Shown here: piece after piece, positions 42,913-54,987 of the stretch | How positions within the stretch are numbered: the stretch's first letter is position 1 | Layout: the number at the start of each line of letters is the position of its first letter | Assembly (NCBI GenBank): GCA_029204225.1 | Contig: CM055106.1 | Span: forward strand, 22,824,095-22,888,094 | Length of the DNA stretch: 64,000 bases | Source: Diphasiastrum complanatum | Lineage: Eukaryota > Streptophyta > Lycopodiopsida > Lycopodiales > Lycopodiaceae | Direction: 5' to 3' | Program-made: the position numbers and the translations under genes | The notes under the pieces: model-generated | Seen by the model: the letters and a program-made list of their open reading frames with translations, nothing else | Database searches by the model: none | What the model was told of the DNA's origin: nothing

Positions 42913-44376
42913 CTGGATCCGTGAATGCCTTGATTTTTAAGCAATGCACAAAACTTGTTGTGTGCATTAACACTTAATGCCTTCATGAATATATCTGCAA
43001 CCATGTCCTACGTTCTACAGTACGTTAAGCTCACCTCCTTGTTGAGAACCTTGCCCTTGATGCAGTAACATCTGATTTCAATGTGCTTACTCCTAGAGTG
43101 AAATCTAGGGTCAGTTGATAAGGCAATAGCACTCTGATATCACAGAATAAAATTGTGGAATTGTATTGATACAAATTAATGTCTGACAGTAAATTTCTCA
43201 ACCAAAACGCTTCTTTAATAGATTGAGAAGCAGCAATGTATTCTGCTTCTGTAGAAGAAAGAGCGATAGAGGTTTGCTTACAACTGTTCCATGAGATAGG
43301 ACCGCCGTTGAAGAAAAATATAAATCCAGATGCGGACTTACGATTGTCTAAATCTCCTCCCCAGCTTGGATCAGTATATCCACTGAGCTGATGAAGATTG
43401 TTGTTTCTGACTTCTCCATAGCAGATGAACTGGTCCATGGTATCTCAAATATACCTCATGACTCTTATGAGAGCCTTCCAATGGGTAATGCCAAGATTAG
43501 CCATATATTGGCTGAGTGAGCTTACTGCAAAAGAGATGTCTGGTCTTGTACAGACCATTGCGTACATGAGAGATCCAAGTATTGAACGATAACTATACTC
43601 TCTCATCTGGTCCTCTTCTGGCTTGGCTGGGGACATTGGTCCTTTGACAAACGCAAGCCTGGATCCATTGGTAAGTGAGCTAATTTACAATTCATTAGAT
43701 TGTATCTATCAAGAACATTGTGAAGATACCTTTGTTGAGTGATATAAATCAGTCGTCTCGCTATGTCTCTATGGATCTGAATGCCCAGACAGCAGTGAGC
43801 TTCGTCCAAATCAATCATGTCAAATATGAAAATAGCATATGCTTAGAATCCTTAACCAAATTGGTATTGTTGTTGAAAAGCAACATATCATCAAGGTATA
43901 AGGTAATGATAATGAAGGATTGTTGCACCGACTTGAAATAGACATTGCAATCAACATTGCTTGGTTGGAAACCTTGTTCGATGAGGAAGGTATTGATCCT
44001 CTAAAACCAAGCTCTTGCAGACTATTTCAAGTCGTAGAGTGCTTTATGGAGTTTACAGACATGATTCTTTAAACCTTTCAGAACGTATCCTTCGGGCTGG
44101 ATCATGTAGATGTCTTCTTGTATAAATCCATTCAGATAAGCTGTTTGCACATCAAGTTGATGCACTTTGAGGTCGTAGCATATGACATGAGGGCTCGGAT
44201 CGACGAATGCTTGACTACAAGACTAAAAGTCTCACTATAGTCGACATTGGGGACCTGAGTGAATCCTCGTGCTACTAGTCTTGTCTTCTTTCAATCAATT
44301 GTTCCATTGGCATTATATAGATCCATTTGCAATCAATGATATTGCAACCAATAGGAGCTTCGACTAGCGACCATGT
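42913..44376 (-). pseudogene. Copia-6 reverse transcriptase and RNase H
   Basis: RT start (WSLVEAPIGCNIIDCKWIY; LVARGFTQVPNVDYSETFS) lies just below 44376. YTLMICCF replaces the YVDDxLLF block, so the catalytic pair is lost (about 43890). The thumb keeps IGSLMYAMVCTRPDISFAV-like residues (43445-43636). RNase H is SGYTDPSWGGDLDNRKSASG and QTSIALSSTEAEYIAASQS (43031-43438), then after a frameshift HSRSKHIEIRCYCI and DMVADIFMKALS at about 42960-43080. Confidence 0.88.
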
Positions 44377-45606
44377 CTAGTTCTTGATCAGAGAGGAATA
44401 CTCTCTGTCCATAGATTCTATCCAGAGATTAGAGTTTGGTTGGCTGAGTGCCTCTTCGACTGTTGTCGGTTCCTGTATCGAGAGACATGCAGACTCAGGA
44501 GTATACCTTGTGGGCTGTGTGCGCACTCGACTTGATCTTCTGGGAGGAATCGACTGATGAACCACTCCTAGGACTTGTTGCTGGGTAGCAGCAACGTCTT
44601 CGTCTGATTCGTTGTCAAATAGTGGCTCGACAATGGACACGCTTGAGCTCGAAGCTCTGATTGTCATGTCAATGGCAAGTAATGAAGGTTCTCCTGGAAC
44701 AATATCCTTGTCTTTAATGTCGATAAACTGATTCTCGATAAAGACTGTATCCCAACTGTACAGCTTGTATGTGTTATCAGATGAAGTATATCCAATCAAG
44801 ATGGTCTTGAGATTTTGGAAGTCAAATTTCTTCCTCGTGTCTTTCGGGATATGTGCATAGGCAACGCATCCGAACACTCTTAGGTTCTTCACAGAAGGCT
44901 TAGAGCCTGTCCACACCTCATGGGGTGTCTTGCCTGAGAGGGCCTTGGTCGAACATCTGTCCTGGATGTAAGCTGCAGTGGAGACAGCTTCTGCCAAGAA
45001 ACTCTTGGGAAATGATGCATGCGCTAGCATACATTTGGCAGATTCAACCATGGTATGGTTCTTCCTCTCGGCTAAGCCATTAGATTGAGGACTATAAGGA
45101 GTGATGAATTGCTGCTCAATGCCTTGGCTCTAGCAGTACTCCTTAAACTCGGTAGAGATGTATTCTCCACCATTGTTATATCTTAAGCCATTGATCGTCC
45201 GTCCAATCTCTTTTCCTGCACGCTCCTTGAAGATTCTGAAGCAATTGAAGGCTTCTGATTTCTTCTTGATCAAGTACACCATAGTCCTTCTGGAGAATTC
45301 ATCAATGAAAGTTATAAAATACTTTGCATCCTTCAGCGACGGATTTTTCATCGGGCCACAAATGTCTGAATGTACAATGTCTAACAATTCTCTAGCAGTA
45401 TGCTGATGGCTTGATCTAAATGGTTTCCTAGTCTGTTTACCAGCTAGACAGTCTTGACAAACAAGTAACGCGACTTTATCTCTAGGATAGTCTAGATCAA
45501 GAACAATAGAATGTCGAGACATCTGTTGTACAACAACATGATTCAAGTGACCAAGTCTATAATGCCAAAGTAAACTTTTATTTGCTTGAATATAAGTACT
45601 GAGCAC
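44377..45606 (-). pseudogene. Copia-6 integrase
   Basis: Frame 45606-45130: finger LLWHYRLGHLNHVVVQQM ... CQDCLAGKQ; first Asp IVHSDICGPMK; FITFIDEFSRRTMVYL; second block GLRYNNGGEYIS, where the catalytic Asp is Asn (RYNN for RSDN). After a stop at 45130 come NGLAERKNHTMVESAKCML, the integrase tail (FGCVAYAHIPKDTRKKFD; TILIGYTSSDNTYKLY) and a Ser/Arg-rich linker to 44377. Confidence 0.9.
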
Positions 45607-45610
45607 CTGA

Positions 45611-46861
45611 CTAGAGGCAGCAATGACTTAATCTATACAAGTATCCATGTCTCTTTCCGAATGCTAGGATCTTGTCTGTCCTATCAACTACTTTGCACTG
45701 ATCACATTCAAATTCTACTCGATGTCCTAGATCTATGATTTTGCTTACATAGAGCAGATTCGTAGATAAATTTGATACATATAGGACTTTAGAAAGTAGC
45801 CTAGACTGATCATTTGCAAAGCTTAATTTTACAGTACCTTCACCTTTAATAGTTTGTGTGCTATTGTCGCCAAGGTGAGCATATTTATTGGTATTGTAAG
45901 GTGTATAGGACTCGAAAAAGCCAATGAGACTAGTCATATGCTGAGTGGCATCAGAATTCAGAAACCAAGAACTGTCGCTGGATGCTCCTTGATGGCTGGT
46001 CATGAAGGCATCATGATCCGCTTCTTGAATAGGCTATGGAGCTTCTGTAGCTACATTTGCCACTAGATTTGACTGCCCCTTGCTATTGTTTTTAGCTTGT
46101 TATATCCGACAGTCTTGAATTTCGTGGTTGTTTCGCTTGCAGTATCTGCAGAACAGCTTCTTCGTCATCTTCGGATTCGACTGTTCCTTGTGCTATGCTA
46201 GTTTCTGGTCTTGTTTTGATTGCTTCGGACCTTTCTTCTTCTTTTGCTTAGTCGTGCTCTTGTTGGTGTACAAGGTGTGAGAGTCAGTTGAGAAACTTGA
46301 GGTTTTGTTCCTCCACGTGTCTTCCTGCAGCAACATTGTAATGACTCTCGAAAGAGTCAGTTCTGGATGTGTCGTGATGATCATCACCCACCTGTCGTAT
46401 GAGCTTGGCAAGCTTGTAAGCAGTTGCAACACTACGTCTAGATCATCTATGACAGATCTGACAACGACCATTTGCTTCAGTAGGTTCTTGAATTCGCTGA
46501 TGTGATTCTGCAGGGAATCACCATTCGCCATCTTGAGGGAGTAAAATTTCTTCCTGAGATGTAGCTTGGAAGCTCGCACTTCATATAGTGTGTTCAAGAT
46601 GTCCCAGACTTCTTTGGATGTCTGGGCCTCAGATACATGGCCAATCTGGGTATTCGAAATATTGAGGATGATCAGTGCGAAAGCCTTTCCATCCTTCAGC
46701 TTCCATCTGGCGATTGTTGCTTCGGGTTTTCCTTCTGCACCTATAACAACGTCATACAATTCTTTAGCCATTAGCACTGTTTTTTTGTTAAATTTCCATA
46801 GATGGTAATTGGCTCCATCAAGCTTGTCCATGATAGGACTGGCTTTCCCTTGGGAATCCAT
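45611..46861 (-). pseudogene. Copia-6 gag and protease
   Basis: ATG 46861 opens Gag: MDKLDGANYHLWKF, ATIARWKLKDGKAFALIILN, KLHLRKKFYSLKM, 222 codons to the stop at 46193. After that, in another frame, come the zinc knuckle CRYCKRNNHEIQDC (about 46110-46155) and the protease FLNSDATQHMTSLIGFF (46003-45611), where the expected DSGA/DSxA is NSDA, an eroded active site. Confidence 0.9.
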
Positions 46862-47002
46862 GTGGACGATTAGTCTAGGTGATAAGAAAAACTATCAATG
46901 ACTTAAGTATGAAAATCTGGTGCAAAATTACAGAACAAGAAGACAATTACTCTATCAGCTAGTAAAGTCTTGTTACTGTGGAAGCTTATCAGGCTACAAA
47001 AA

Positions 47003-47016
47003 TAGCTCTGATACCA
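47003..47016 (-). promoter_or_regulatory. Primer-binding site of copia-6 (tRNA-iMet)
   Basis: On - tggtatcagagcta begins at the first base after the 5' LTR. Confidence 0.92.
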
Positions 47017-48234
47017 TGTTGGAAAAAGAGGGTGTGTGAGAAACGAAAATAGCTCGAAAAGAAACGAACACAAAAAGAAACGAATTGAAACTCGAAAAAA
47101 AAAACAAACTCGAACGGAAAGTATTTGTGCTCACTCTTTCTCTAAGCATGACTACGCCTATCAGACATGAACATAATGTTAGTGATAGAAATCACGTTCG
47201 ATCTGATTACGTAGCCAAACATTAAGCAAAAAAACATCAGAAAGATAATTTGTTGTGAACAACTAGACAAATTATTAGTCACGAATCATTTGCAAAGAGC
47301 TAGACTGAGCTCGACTGATAATCAGTTGTGAATTAGTCGTGAAAAGCAAGACTAAATATTAGTCGTAAACAACTAGACTAATAATAATTCACGACTAACA
47401 GACTACCAGATTAAGCAATAAGAGAGTCAGACAGAATGTAGAAAAGTATAACAATATTGACACAAATATAAACGTAGAGCAAAACAGAGCTATAATTTGA
47501 TTAAGTATAGCGAAATATATAGGTCAATAATGCAGGTGAGCACAAGACAATAGCGGACAAAACCGTGTGTTTCACAAAGCTAATCCAATCTGTAAAAGGA
47601 ATAAACCTATTATTGACAATACAAAGAATGATACGCGAAAGCATCTACTTCGTCTATCTTTGATAAGCTTCTGATGCTATTATGCTTGTCGATTGTTTCT
47701 CATCTAAGTTATCACATCATACAGAATACGCAGATGATATTCAATATATATATATACATATTTTTACAGGTGTGCAGATGAAGAAAGTACAAAGTGGATA
47801 AATTGTCTGTGGGAGATCGTGGGTGGCTGTTGTCATTATCAAATCTGTTTGCACAGTGCATGAGAAGGCCACGATGTCAGCCTTCGCTGAAATGAACATT
47901 GGTGAAGATGCAAAAAATGCGACACTCTGACAAATGCCTTAAGATTTGATTTACAGGGTGCCTTCACTTTTCTATAAGGGCACCTATTGCATTTGAAGGG
48001 CAGTGTTGCATTTTTCGCCTGTCACAAATCACGTGTAAAAATACAGTGTCACGTTTTTCACCTTTTTCGCTTGTGGAAATTTACTTGTATTTATGCAGAC
48101 AATCGCGTTTTATTCCTCTGTCTTATTTTACATGTAAATATGCAGACTGCGCGACAACATGAGTAAAAATGCAGCAGCATGAATGGAGGCGAATTAACAT
48201 AGGATTTAGGAGAGTAAAGGAGATAAATCCAACA
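47017..48234 (-). mobile_element. Copia-6 5' LTR
   Basis: 1218 bp, pairs with 41677-42900. On - it runs TGTTGGATTTATC ... TTTTTCCAACA. Confidence 0.93.
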
Positions 48235-48236
48235 GA

Positions 48237-48431
48237 CCTATGCTTAGCATAGGTGGCCTCTCGCGTCCTCTCCTATCACCTATGTTGAGCATAGGTCAGA
48301 GGAGGTAGAGAGATGCAACCTATGCTCAGCATAGGTCAGATAAGTGGTAAGAAGAAAAACATCAAGACGATATGTTATTTTGAGCATAAGTGAGCACTCA
48401 ATACCTGCACACATTCTATGTTGAGCATAGG
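48237..48431. repeat. Right group of CCTATGYTNAGCATAGG palindromes and right hairpin arm
   Basis: Copies at 48237-48253, 48279-48295, 48319-48335 and 48416-48431, with an eroded one at about 48372-48390. The stretch 48279-48400 is the reverse complement of 41540-41660. The first copy overlaps the copia-6 target duplication, so copia-6 landed at the edge of a palindrome. Confidence 0.8.
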
Positions 48432-48439
48432 TGAGAGAA

Positions 48440-49699
48440 TGGGACTTGTGTGGGGCATAGAAAATAAATGACAAGCATCTTACCATAAAGAAATGTGTAA
48501 ACATGAATATATACAAATAACTATAGAAATCTGTGACTTTGTCGCAGCGAGAGCTCTGACAACATGTGTGCTTCTGAATTCACAAATGAGGTGAGTTATG
48601 CTCTAATTAGGGTCCTTAAATATATATATTTTTAGGGACTCCCGCCTCGGGCCGACCTCCAGCTTGCATTGGGATTGAGTTTCTGCGTCTCAAACTGACC
48701 TCGAGCATGCACGAGGACCGCGCTTTTGCGTCTCAACCAGCAGGAGTGAACCGTAAACCTATTCTAGACCTAACCCTAAATTGACCCTAGCCCTAAGGAT
48801 GCCCGCATGTAGTATTTAGGCCATGGTCATTGGCAATTTCAATTAATCATTTAGTTTCTAGGCTTGTTGCTTATTTGCATTTAGCTATTTTTCTTGTTCA
48901 AGTCTATTGAGATTTGCATAGTTTTTTATTTGTTCTATGACCAACATAGGACACTGTTAAGTTTGTGAAACAAGTTTAGGTTTTATGTGTCAACTTTTTT
49001 TTTCAGGTCTATGCTTAACATAAGTTTGTAGTTACAATTTTTTTTTTTAAGTTACGATGTCAAGCAGTTCTACCTCTTCATTCCAATATTTGTAACTCAT
49101 GACGTAGTAACAAGTGCATCATCTTCATCTGATATTCCTAATAAGCCACTTCTGATTCTCAATATGTTTCTGTAAATGATGTGGCATCATTATCATTTAC
49201 CTATTTATCTTCTGAAATTCCTCATGTAAGTACTTTTCAAGAAATAACACCTGTAACTCAACTTGTGTCAAATATTTCGACAGTAATTGGAAGCTTGGAA
49301 TCTTGATCTATATCAAAACTAGCATCCAAATCTAGCTTCTACTTGACAATTTCTATATATCTGAGGGAACAAATGCTTCGAGCATATTTCCCGGCGGCAA
49401 TCTCATTGGAAGTTGTATCTGCCCTTGATTGAGTTGCCTATGCTAGGGTATCACATTATGGCTAAAAGCATGGTTTGATGGTACAACATGGACTTTCAAG
49501 GACACTACCTTTTTTGGGTAGAAATGCACTTTTGTATTATTATACACCATTTTTACTAAGACCTTTGACTTGCCATAACTTTTTAACCGTGCTTTGAAAG
49601 TATGTTATGTAACATATAATTGGAAGGCACTTGTCGAGTGCTTTCTAATGACTCAAAGTCTGTGGAAATTGGACTTACCACTAAAAAGCTGTGTCATTT
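48440..49699. other. no gene recognised; possible 5' flank of methylase copy B
   Basis: In copy B orientation (-) there is a TATA-like atatatatatttaagg near 48620-48640, next to a locally GC-rich stretch (48645-48740). No coding block of the methylase was recognised here. 49500-49690 holds LTR-like sequence related to the hairpin at 35880. Confidence 0.35.
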
Positions 49700-50313
49700 T
49701 TAATGTGGACTCAAATTTTTTTTATATTTGGCAAATTGAGGCCATATTTGTTTTAGACTTAAAGTTTGACTTTTCAAAGTTCATTAGTCTAATAAACACT
49801 TTTTGAAAGTGTGAGAAAGTTAGAAGTTGAGTTTGAGTAGATTCAAATTTGAATGTTGGATACTTAGAATCTAGACCCAAAAATAGTAGGGTTAGCATTT
49901 TGGTGGAAAACCCAAGTGGCCAAATAGGGTTTGGACCTACTATAAAAGGATTTAGCTTGTGGAGAGACATACATTCTCTCTTCTCTATCTCATTTCATGC
50001 TTATACATGGTTCTCTTGGGTTCTACTATCCATTGGTGCACTATACTTGTGATTGCATGCAATTTTATGTGTAGAATGATCTATATTTGTTATTTTTGGA
50101 TCCACACATTGGAGATACGATAGCTTGTTGTTTTTGTACAGACATCAATAGTACTTTATCTTTTGATTCATGTTTGATCAAGTTCAATTAGAGTTTGCAT
50201 CTCATTTTGTGTATAGATGCTGATTTTTTTACATTGGTGAGATTGGTAGAGTAGCTTCTTTTGTAACCCAAGATCTTTTTGTGGATTGGACCATCATTGA
50301 TCTGAAATCCTTC
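49700..50313 (+). mobile_element. Copia-5 5' LTR (left edge uncertain)
   Basis: 49722-49890 matches the 3' LTR at 54815-54985 (tatatttggcaaattgagg, aataaacactttttgaaagt). It has a TATA box tactataaaagg near 49938 and ends ...ATCCTTCA at 50313 before the primer-binding site. The segment 50220-50313 recurs inverted at 61780-61880. The start could not be fixed because the first about 45 bp of the 3' LTR have no clear match here. Confidence 0.75.
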
Positions 50314-50316
50314 AAA

Positions 50317-50330
50317 TGGTATCAGGGCTT
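50317..50330 (+). promoter_or_regulatory. Primer-binding site of copia-5
   Basis: tggtatcagggctt, one base different from the initiator-tRNA-Met site tggtatcagagc. Confidence 0.85.
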
Positions 50331-50920
50331 GTGTTTTAGGTTATGAATGAGAAAATCATATCTATCAATGATTTGGTGAAGATATCAAAGCTAGAGCATG
50401 CTAGAAAGGATTCTACACCAAAATCAAGTTTTTTGTTTTTGTAGATTGGATCTTTTGTAGATCAAAACCTATATAGGTTCATAAACTTGATCAGCTCCAA
50501 TTTTTGAATTCACATATGGGATTTGGCTAACTTTTGGATCATTGGATCAGCCTAAGTGGTGGCTAATAGATTGCATATCAATTTTTTAGCATTTGCATGT
50601 CGATTTGGAATAATCAAATTTTTGTGATTTTGTCAAAACTCTAATTTTGATTGGATCTCTAGATAGTGAGGTTGCTGGACTTCATTTGAGAATTTTTCAA
50701 TCTTAGGAAGTGGCAAAATTCATTATATTGAGGATAGATCATAGGTTAATCAAGATTTCATGATTCTATGTGTTGATTTGCTTGGTATAAGTGCTAGAAG
50801 AGAATTTTTGATATAGTTTTAAATCTTTATGATTTCTTTTGAAAACATTTGTTGTTGTTCAAATGAGTGTTTTGTGCATTGAAACATGTTGAAAAAGAAG
50901 ATCAGGTCATTGCTACATGG
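50331..50920 (+). other. Copia-5 untranslated leader
   Basis: AT-rich, no open frame, between primer-binding site and gag. Confidence 0.6.
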
Positions 50921-51389
50921 CACCATCAATTGGAGTCATGTTGGAAGCCAATGATAGGCTTACCTCAAGTAAGCATGATGTTTTGGATATTGTTGTAGGT
51001 TTGGAGGAGAGACCAGCAACACAACAAGATCAAATGACTATGATAAGAGGGCCAAAAGAGCTCTACACATTATCAAGATGAATGTTACCAATGAGCTTCT
51101 CAAGGAAGTTGGTAAGTGTATTTCATTTAAAGATGCTTGGGATTCATTGAAGAAGCTTTATGAATCCAAGTATACTTCTAGAGTGTTGACTCTAAGAAGG
51201 CAAATCATTTCTTGTTTGCTAAAGAATGAAGAAAGTCCAAGTACTTTTGTTTTGAGGATGAAAACATTGAATGATGAGTTGGCTTGCATTGATGAAAGCA
51301 TTAAGGAAGGAGAGCTTGTTCAAGTTATTCTTAATTGATTGTTAGATGCTCATGCTAACATTGTTTAAAGTATTGCTATTCAAAAGACT
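50921..51389 (+). pseudogene. Copia-5 gag N-terminal half
   Basis: ATG 50921 opens MAPSIGVMLEANDRLTSS (cf. copia-4), then a deletion. The 86-codon frame 51078-51338 carries FKDAWDSLKKLYESKYTSRV and TLRRQIISCLLKNEESPSTF. TGA at about 51339 (LN-stop-LLDAH, Gly codon in copia-4) and TAA at about 51366 are point nonsense changes. Confidence 0.88.
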
Positions 51390-52784
51390 TTGCCAAGTTT
51401 GATGGATCTTCAAGAGATCTTGATCAATGAAGAATATATTAAATTTCAAGCAAGAGGTGGATCTACATCGACACTTCAAGAGGAGGCTATGTTCACAAAG
51501 GGAAAATTCAAAAGAAAAATCAAAAGTAAGTGCACTAAAGGGCAAGATCAAGTGGATGCTTCTTCAAATGGCAAAAAGAAGGATAGATCAAAGCTCAAGT
51601 GCTTCTATTGTAACATGAAAGGACACTTTGCAAGTGAGTGCTACAAGAAGAAAAGAGATCAAAGAGATAAGCAAGGTAATCTTACCCTTGATGAGGATGG
51701 TTTGGATATTCAAGATGAAAATGATGATGCTTTTGTGATGTCTTCATGTATGCTTGCTAATGATGGAGATCTAGATCTTTGCTGGATTGATAGCGGAGCA
51801 AGTTCACACATGACTTTTCACAAAGAGTACTTCAGTTCTTTGTTGGCATATGGAGATGACAAGAGGGTGATCTACATGGCCAATGATGGTGAGTGTGCAA
51901 TCAAAGGGATTGGCACAATTCTTTTTTCTATCTCTACAAATAGGAATGTTCATTTGGAGGATGTCTTGTTTATTCCATCTATTACCAAGAATTTGCTTAG
52001 TGTGAGTCAAATCCTAAGTAAAGGCCTCAAGGTTGAGTATGATGGAGATGCTTGTATGATCAAAAGAAAGAATGTCTTGATTGGGAAAGGTAAACGACAA
52101 GGAAAGTTGTTCAAACTAGATGCTTGTGTTATTGCTAACCAAGTTGGATGTGTTGCAAGAGAGCAAATACCTATTCAAGAGGTTTGGCATAAAAGGATGG
52201 GACACCACAACTTCAACTCATTGGAGGTAATGGCTAGAAATAAGATTGTGATAGGTCTTCTAAGTTTCTTAAGTGGCATCAATCATGTTTGTGAGTCTTG
52301 TGCTTTGTCTAAGTCACATAGACTATCTTATACTAGATCTACAAAGCCTTTTCAACTTGTACATTTAGATATTCATGGATTTACTACAATTAGCAATAGT
52401 GGAGCTAAGATGTATGTAGCATTCATTGATGATTTTAGTAGATTTTGTTGGATCTATCTACTAAAGAGCAAGGATGAAGTGTATGATGTCTTTATCAAGT
52501 TCAAGAATGCAAGGGAGAACCAATTTTCCACAAAGATCAAGTGTTTAAGGAGTGACAATGGTGGTGAGTACATATCTACCAAGTTCAAGGCCTTTTGCGA
52601 TGAGCATGGGATCAAGAGGGAGTATACAACATCAAGGACCCCACAAAAAAATGGAGTGGCTGAAAGGAAGAATAGGACTTTATGTATAAGTGCTAAATCC
52701 ATGAGGTTAAGTGCTAATCTTGATAAACCATTTTGGGATCAAGCTTTGCTGTGTGCCAATTTCTTGTGCAATAGGTGGTCGAGT
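51390..52784 (+). pseudogene. Copia-5 gag end, protease, integrase
   Basis: Open without a stop from 51390. Knuckle C71-X2-C74-X4-H79-X4-C84 (CFYCNMKGHFASEC, about 51600), protease CWIDSGASSHM (about 51781), pre-integrase finger VWHKRMGHHNFNSLEVM, integrase LVHLDIHGFTTI, LRSDNGGEYIS and GVAERKNRTLCISAKSM, so the DDE residues are all present. A single T is missing at about 52785 relative to copia-7 (gctatttgg for gctattttgg), which shifts the frame. Confidence 0.93.
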
Positions 52785-54757
52785 GCTATTTGGATGGAAG
52801 GACACCTTTTGAGATGCTATTCAAGAGGAGGCCGAGTGTCAACTTTCTAAGAACCTTTGGATGCACATGCTATGTCAACATTACTCTTGATGATAGAACC
52901 AATGAGGATTTATTTTCAAGAAGAGGTATTTTTGTTGGATATAGTGAGGTGAGTAAAGCCTACAAGGTTTACATTCCTACTACTAACAAAGTGATTGTTG
53001 GTAGAGTTGTCATTTTTGATGAGGGGAAAATTCCAAAAGTGTCTTCAAGCATGATTGATAAAGGTGTGGATGGATCTAACATTTTTGATAGTGATGTAAA
53101 GGATACTACTTTAGATGGTGATGATGATGGACCTTCATCAAGTCAAAATCGAAGGAGAATATCAAGGGAAAAACAAATAACATCAAGACTCAAATATGAT
53201 GAAAAAGGTAAGCAAGTAGTTTCTAGAAATTATGTTGCTTTCCTAACCTCTTTTGATGAACCTACAAGTGTAGATGAAGCAAGGAAAGAAGAGGAGTGGA
53301 TCCAAGCAATGGATCTTGAGTATCAAGCTCTTATGAAGAATGGAACATGGAGATTGGTGGAGTTACCTAAGGACAAGAAAGCTATTGGATGCAAACGGAT
53401 CTTCAAGGCAAAGACAAACCAAGATGGATCTATCAACAAGTACAAGGCAAGGTTCGTGGCAAAAGGATATGCTCAACAACAACTATGCACTCATGGCAAA
53501 GATGGTAACTATCATCTCACTTGCTACACTTTATGGATGGGATCTATGGCAAATGGACATTACAAATGCATTCTTGAATAGTGCTCTTGAGGAGGAAGTG
53601 TACATGGAGCAACTCGAGAGCTACATTTCATCAACAAAGCCAAATCATGTGTGTGTCTACTACAAAAGAGTTTGTATGGCCTTAAGCAAGAAGTTGGTAT
53701 GCTAAGCTTAACACTTTTTTACTCTCTCAAAGCTTTGTTGTGGGTGAGTATGATCATTCTCTTTATTATAGGTTTGTTGCAAACGATGTTACCATCTTGC
53801 TAATCTATGTGGATGATATCATCTTAAGTGGTGGAGACAATCAAGATGTGGAGGATATCAAGAGTGCTCTTAAGAAGGAGTTTGAGGTGCATGATCTTGG
53901 TAACTTGCATTACATTTTGGAATTGAAGTCATTAGATCTTCTCAATCTACTTTCATTTGTCAAGAAAAATATTCTAATTCTATTCTAGAAAGATTTCATA
54001 TGGTAGATGCAAAAGCTAGTGATACACCTATGGAGTCTCATGTAAAGCTAACTATAAGAGGTAGTGAAAGATCCTTCAAGGACATTACTTTCTATAGAAA
54101 TCTAGTTGGTTCACTCATCTAACCAACCATTACTAGACCAGATCTAAGCTATTGTATTGGAAGATTGAGTCAATTCATGCAAGGTCCTAGTGAGGAGCAT
54201 TGGAAACTAGGAAAATGAGTTTTGAGGTATATCATTGGAACTCAAGATTTTGGCATATTGTATGAGGGATCATCATTTAATATTTTTGGATATTCAGATT
54301 CGACTATGTTGGAGATGTAATGGATAGGAAATCCATTAGTGCTCATTGTATTTTCATAGATTATGGAGCTATATCATGGATGTCGAAGAAGCAAGCCACT
54401 ATCTCATTGTCATCTAGTGAGGTCAAGTACAAAGCTCTTACACATTGCACAAAAGAGATGATATGGATCAAGAGGATGATCAAGGATCTTCACTTGTTTC
54501 AGAGAGTCCAATCCTCTTTTGTGACAATCAATCAGCCCAAAGGTTGGCAACCAATTCTATCTTTCATGCTAGGAGCAAGCATGTTGAGGTGCAATATTAT
54601 TTTGTGAGGGAGCAAGTCATTGCAAAGGAGGTGGAGCTTCAACATGTGTCCTCAAGGGAATGTGTAGCTAATATCTTCACCAAAGCATTGGGGAAGGACT
54701 TGTTCATGAAGCATAGGACATCACTTGGAGTATTATCAAAGTCTATGCTAAAACTAG
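52785..54757 (+). pseudogene. Copia-5 integrase tail, RT, RNase H
   Basis: Frame 52775-53460: GIFVGYSEVSKAYKVYIP, EEEWIQAMDLEYQAL, NKYKARFVAKGYAQ. A small deletion removes the DYDETFAP block. RT resumes WQMDITNAFLNSALEEEVYM (about 53555), LLIYVDDIILSGG (53797-53835, catalytic pair present), then several lesions. RNase H: MDRKSISAHCIFI, ISWMSKKQATISLSSSEVKY (Glu of TEAEY lost), FHARSKHVEVQYYFVREQ and VANIFTKALGKDLF, ending near 54757. Confidence 0.92.
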
Positions 54758-54758
54758 T

Positions 54759-54771
54759 TGAAGAGGGAGTG
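54759..54771 (+). promoter_or_regulatory. Polypurine tract of copia-5
   Basis: gttgaagagggag, identical to the copia-4 tract, directly before TGTGAAAG. Confidence 0.8.
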
Positions 54772-54987
54772 TGAAAGATTCAACTAGTTTGATCATATTT
54801 GTTACATTTTTATATTTGGCAAATTGAGGCCAACTTTGTTTTAGACTTAGATTTTGACTTTTCAAAGTTCATTAGTCTAAATTTCATTCGAATAAACACT
54901 TTTTGAAAGTGTGGGAAAGTTAGAAGTCAAATTTGAGTAGATTCAAATTTGAATGTTGGGTACTTTGAATCTAGACCCAAAAATAGT
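54772..54987 (+). mobile_element. Copia-5 3' LTR, truncated
   Basis: Matches 49722-49890 from tatatttggcaaattgagg on, and breaks off after cccaaaaatagt at about 54987, where unrelated sequence begins. It contains an extra atttcattcg block near 54882. Confidence 0.85.

Larger units (their letters stand above)
41677..48234 (-). mobile_element. Copia-6: complete LTR retrotransposon with GACCT target duplication
   Basis: 6558 bp. Flanked by gacct at 41672-41676 and 48235-48239. LTRs start TGTTGG and end CCAACA. A primer-binding site and a purine tract adjoin the correct LTRs, and a full gag-PR-INT-RT-RH order lies between on -. The LTRs have diverged visibly (substitutions and indels, e.g. about 12 bp missing near 47130 in the right LTR), so the insertion is not recent. 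The coding region has stops and frameshifts. Gag groups with copia-2. Confidence 0.95.

Noticed and set aside
41677-48234. Two independent solo LTRs at 41677-42900 and 47017-48234.
   Set aside because: Primer-binding site, purine tract, gag-to-RNase H order and one shared 5-bp target duplication outside both LTRs show a single complete element.
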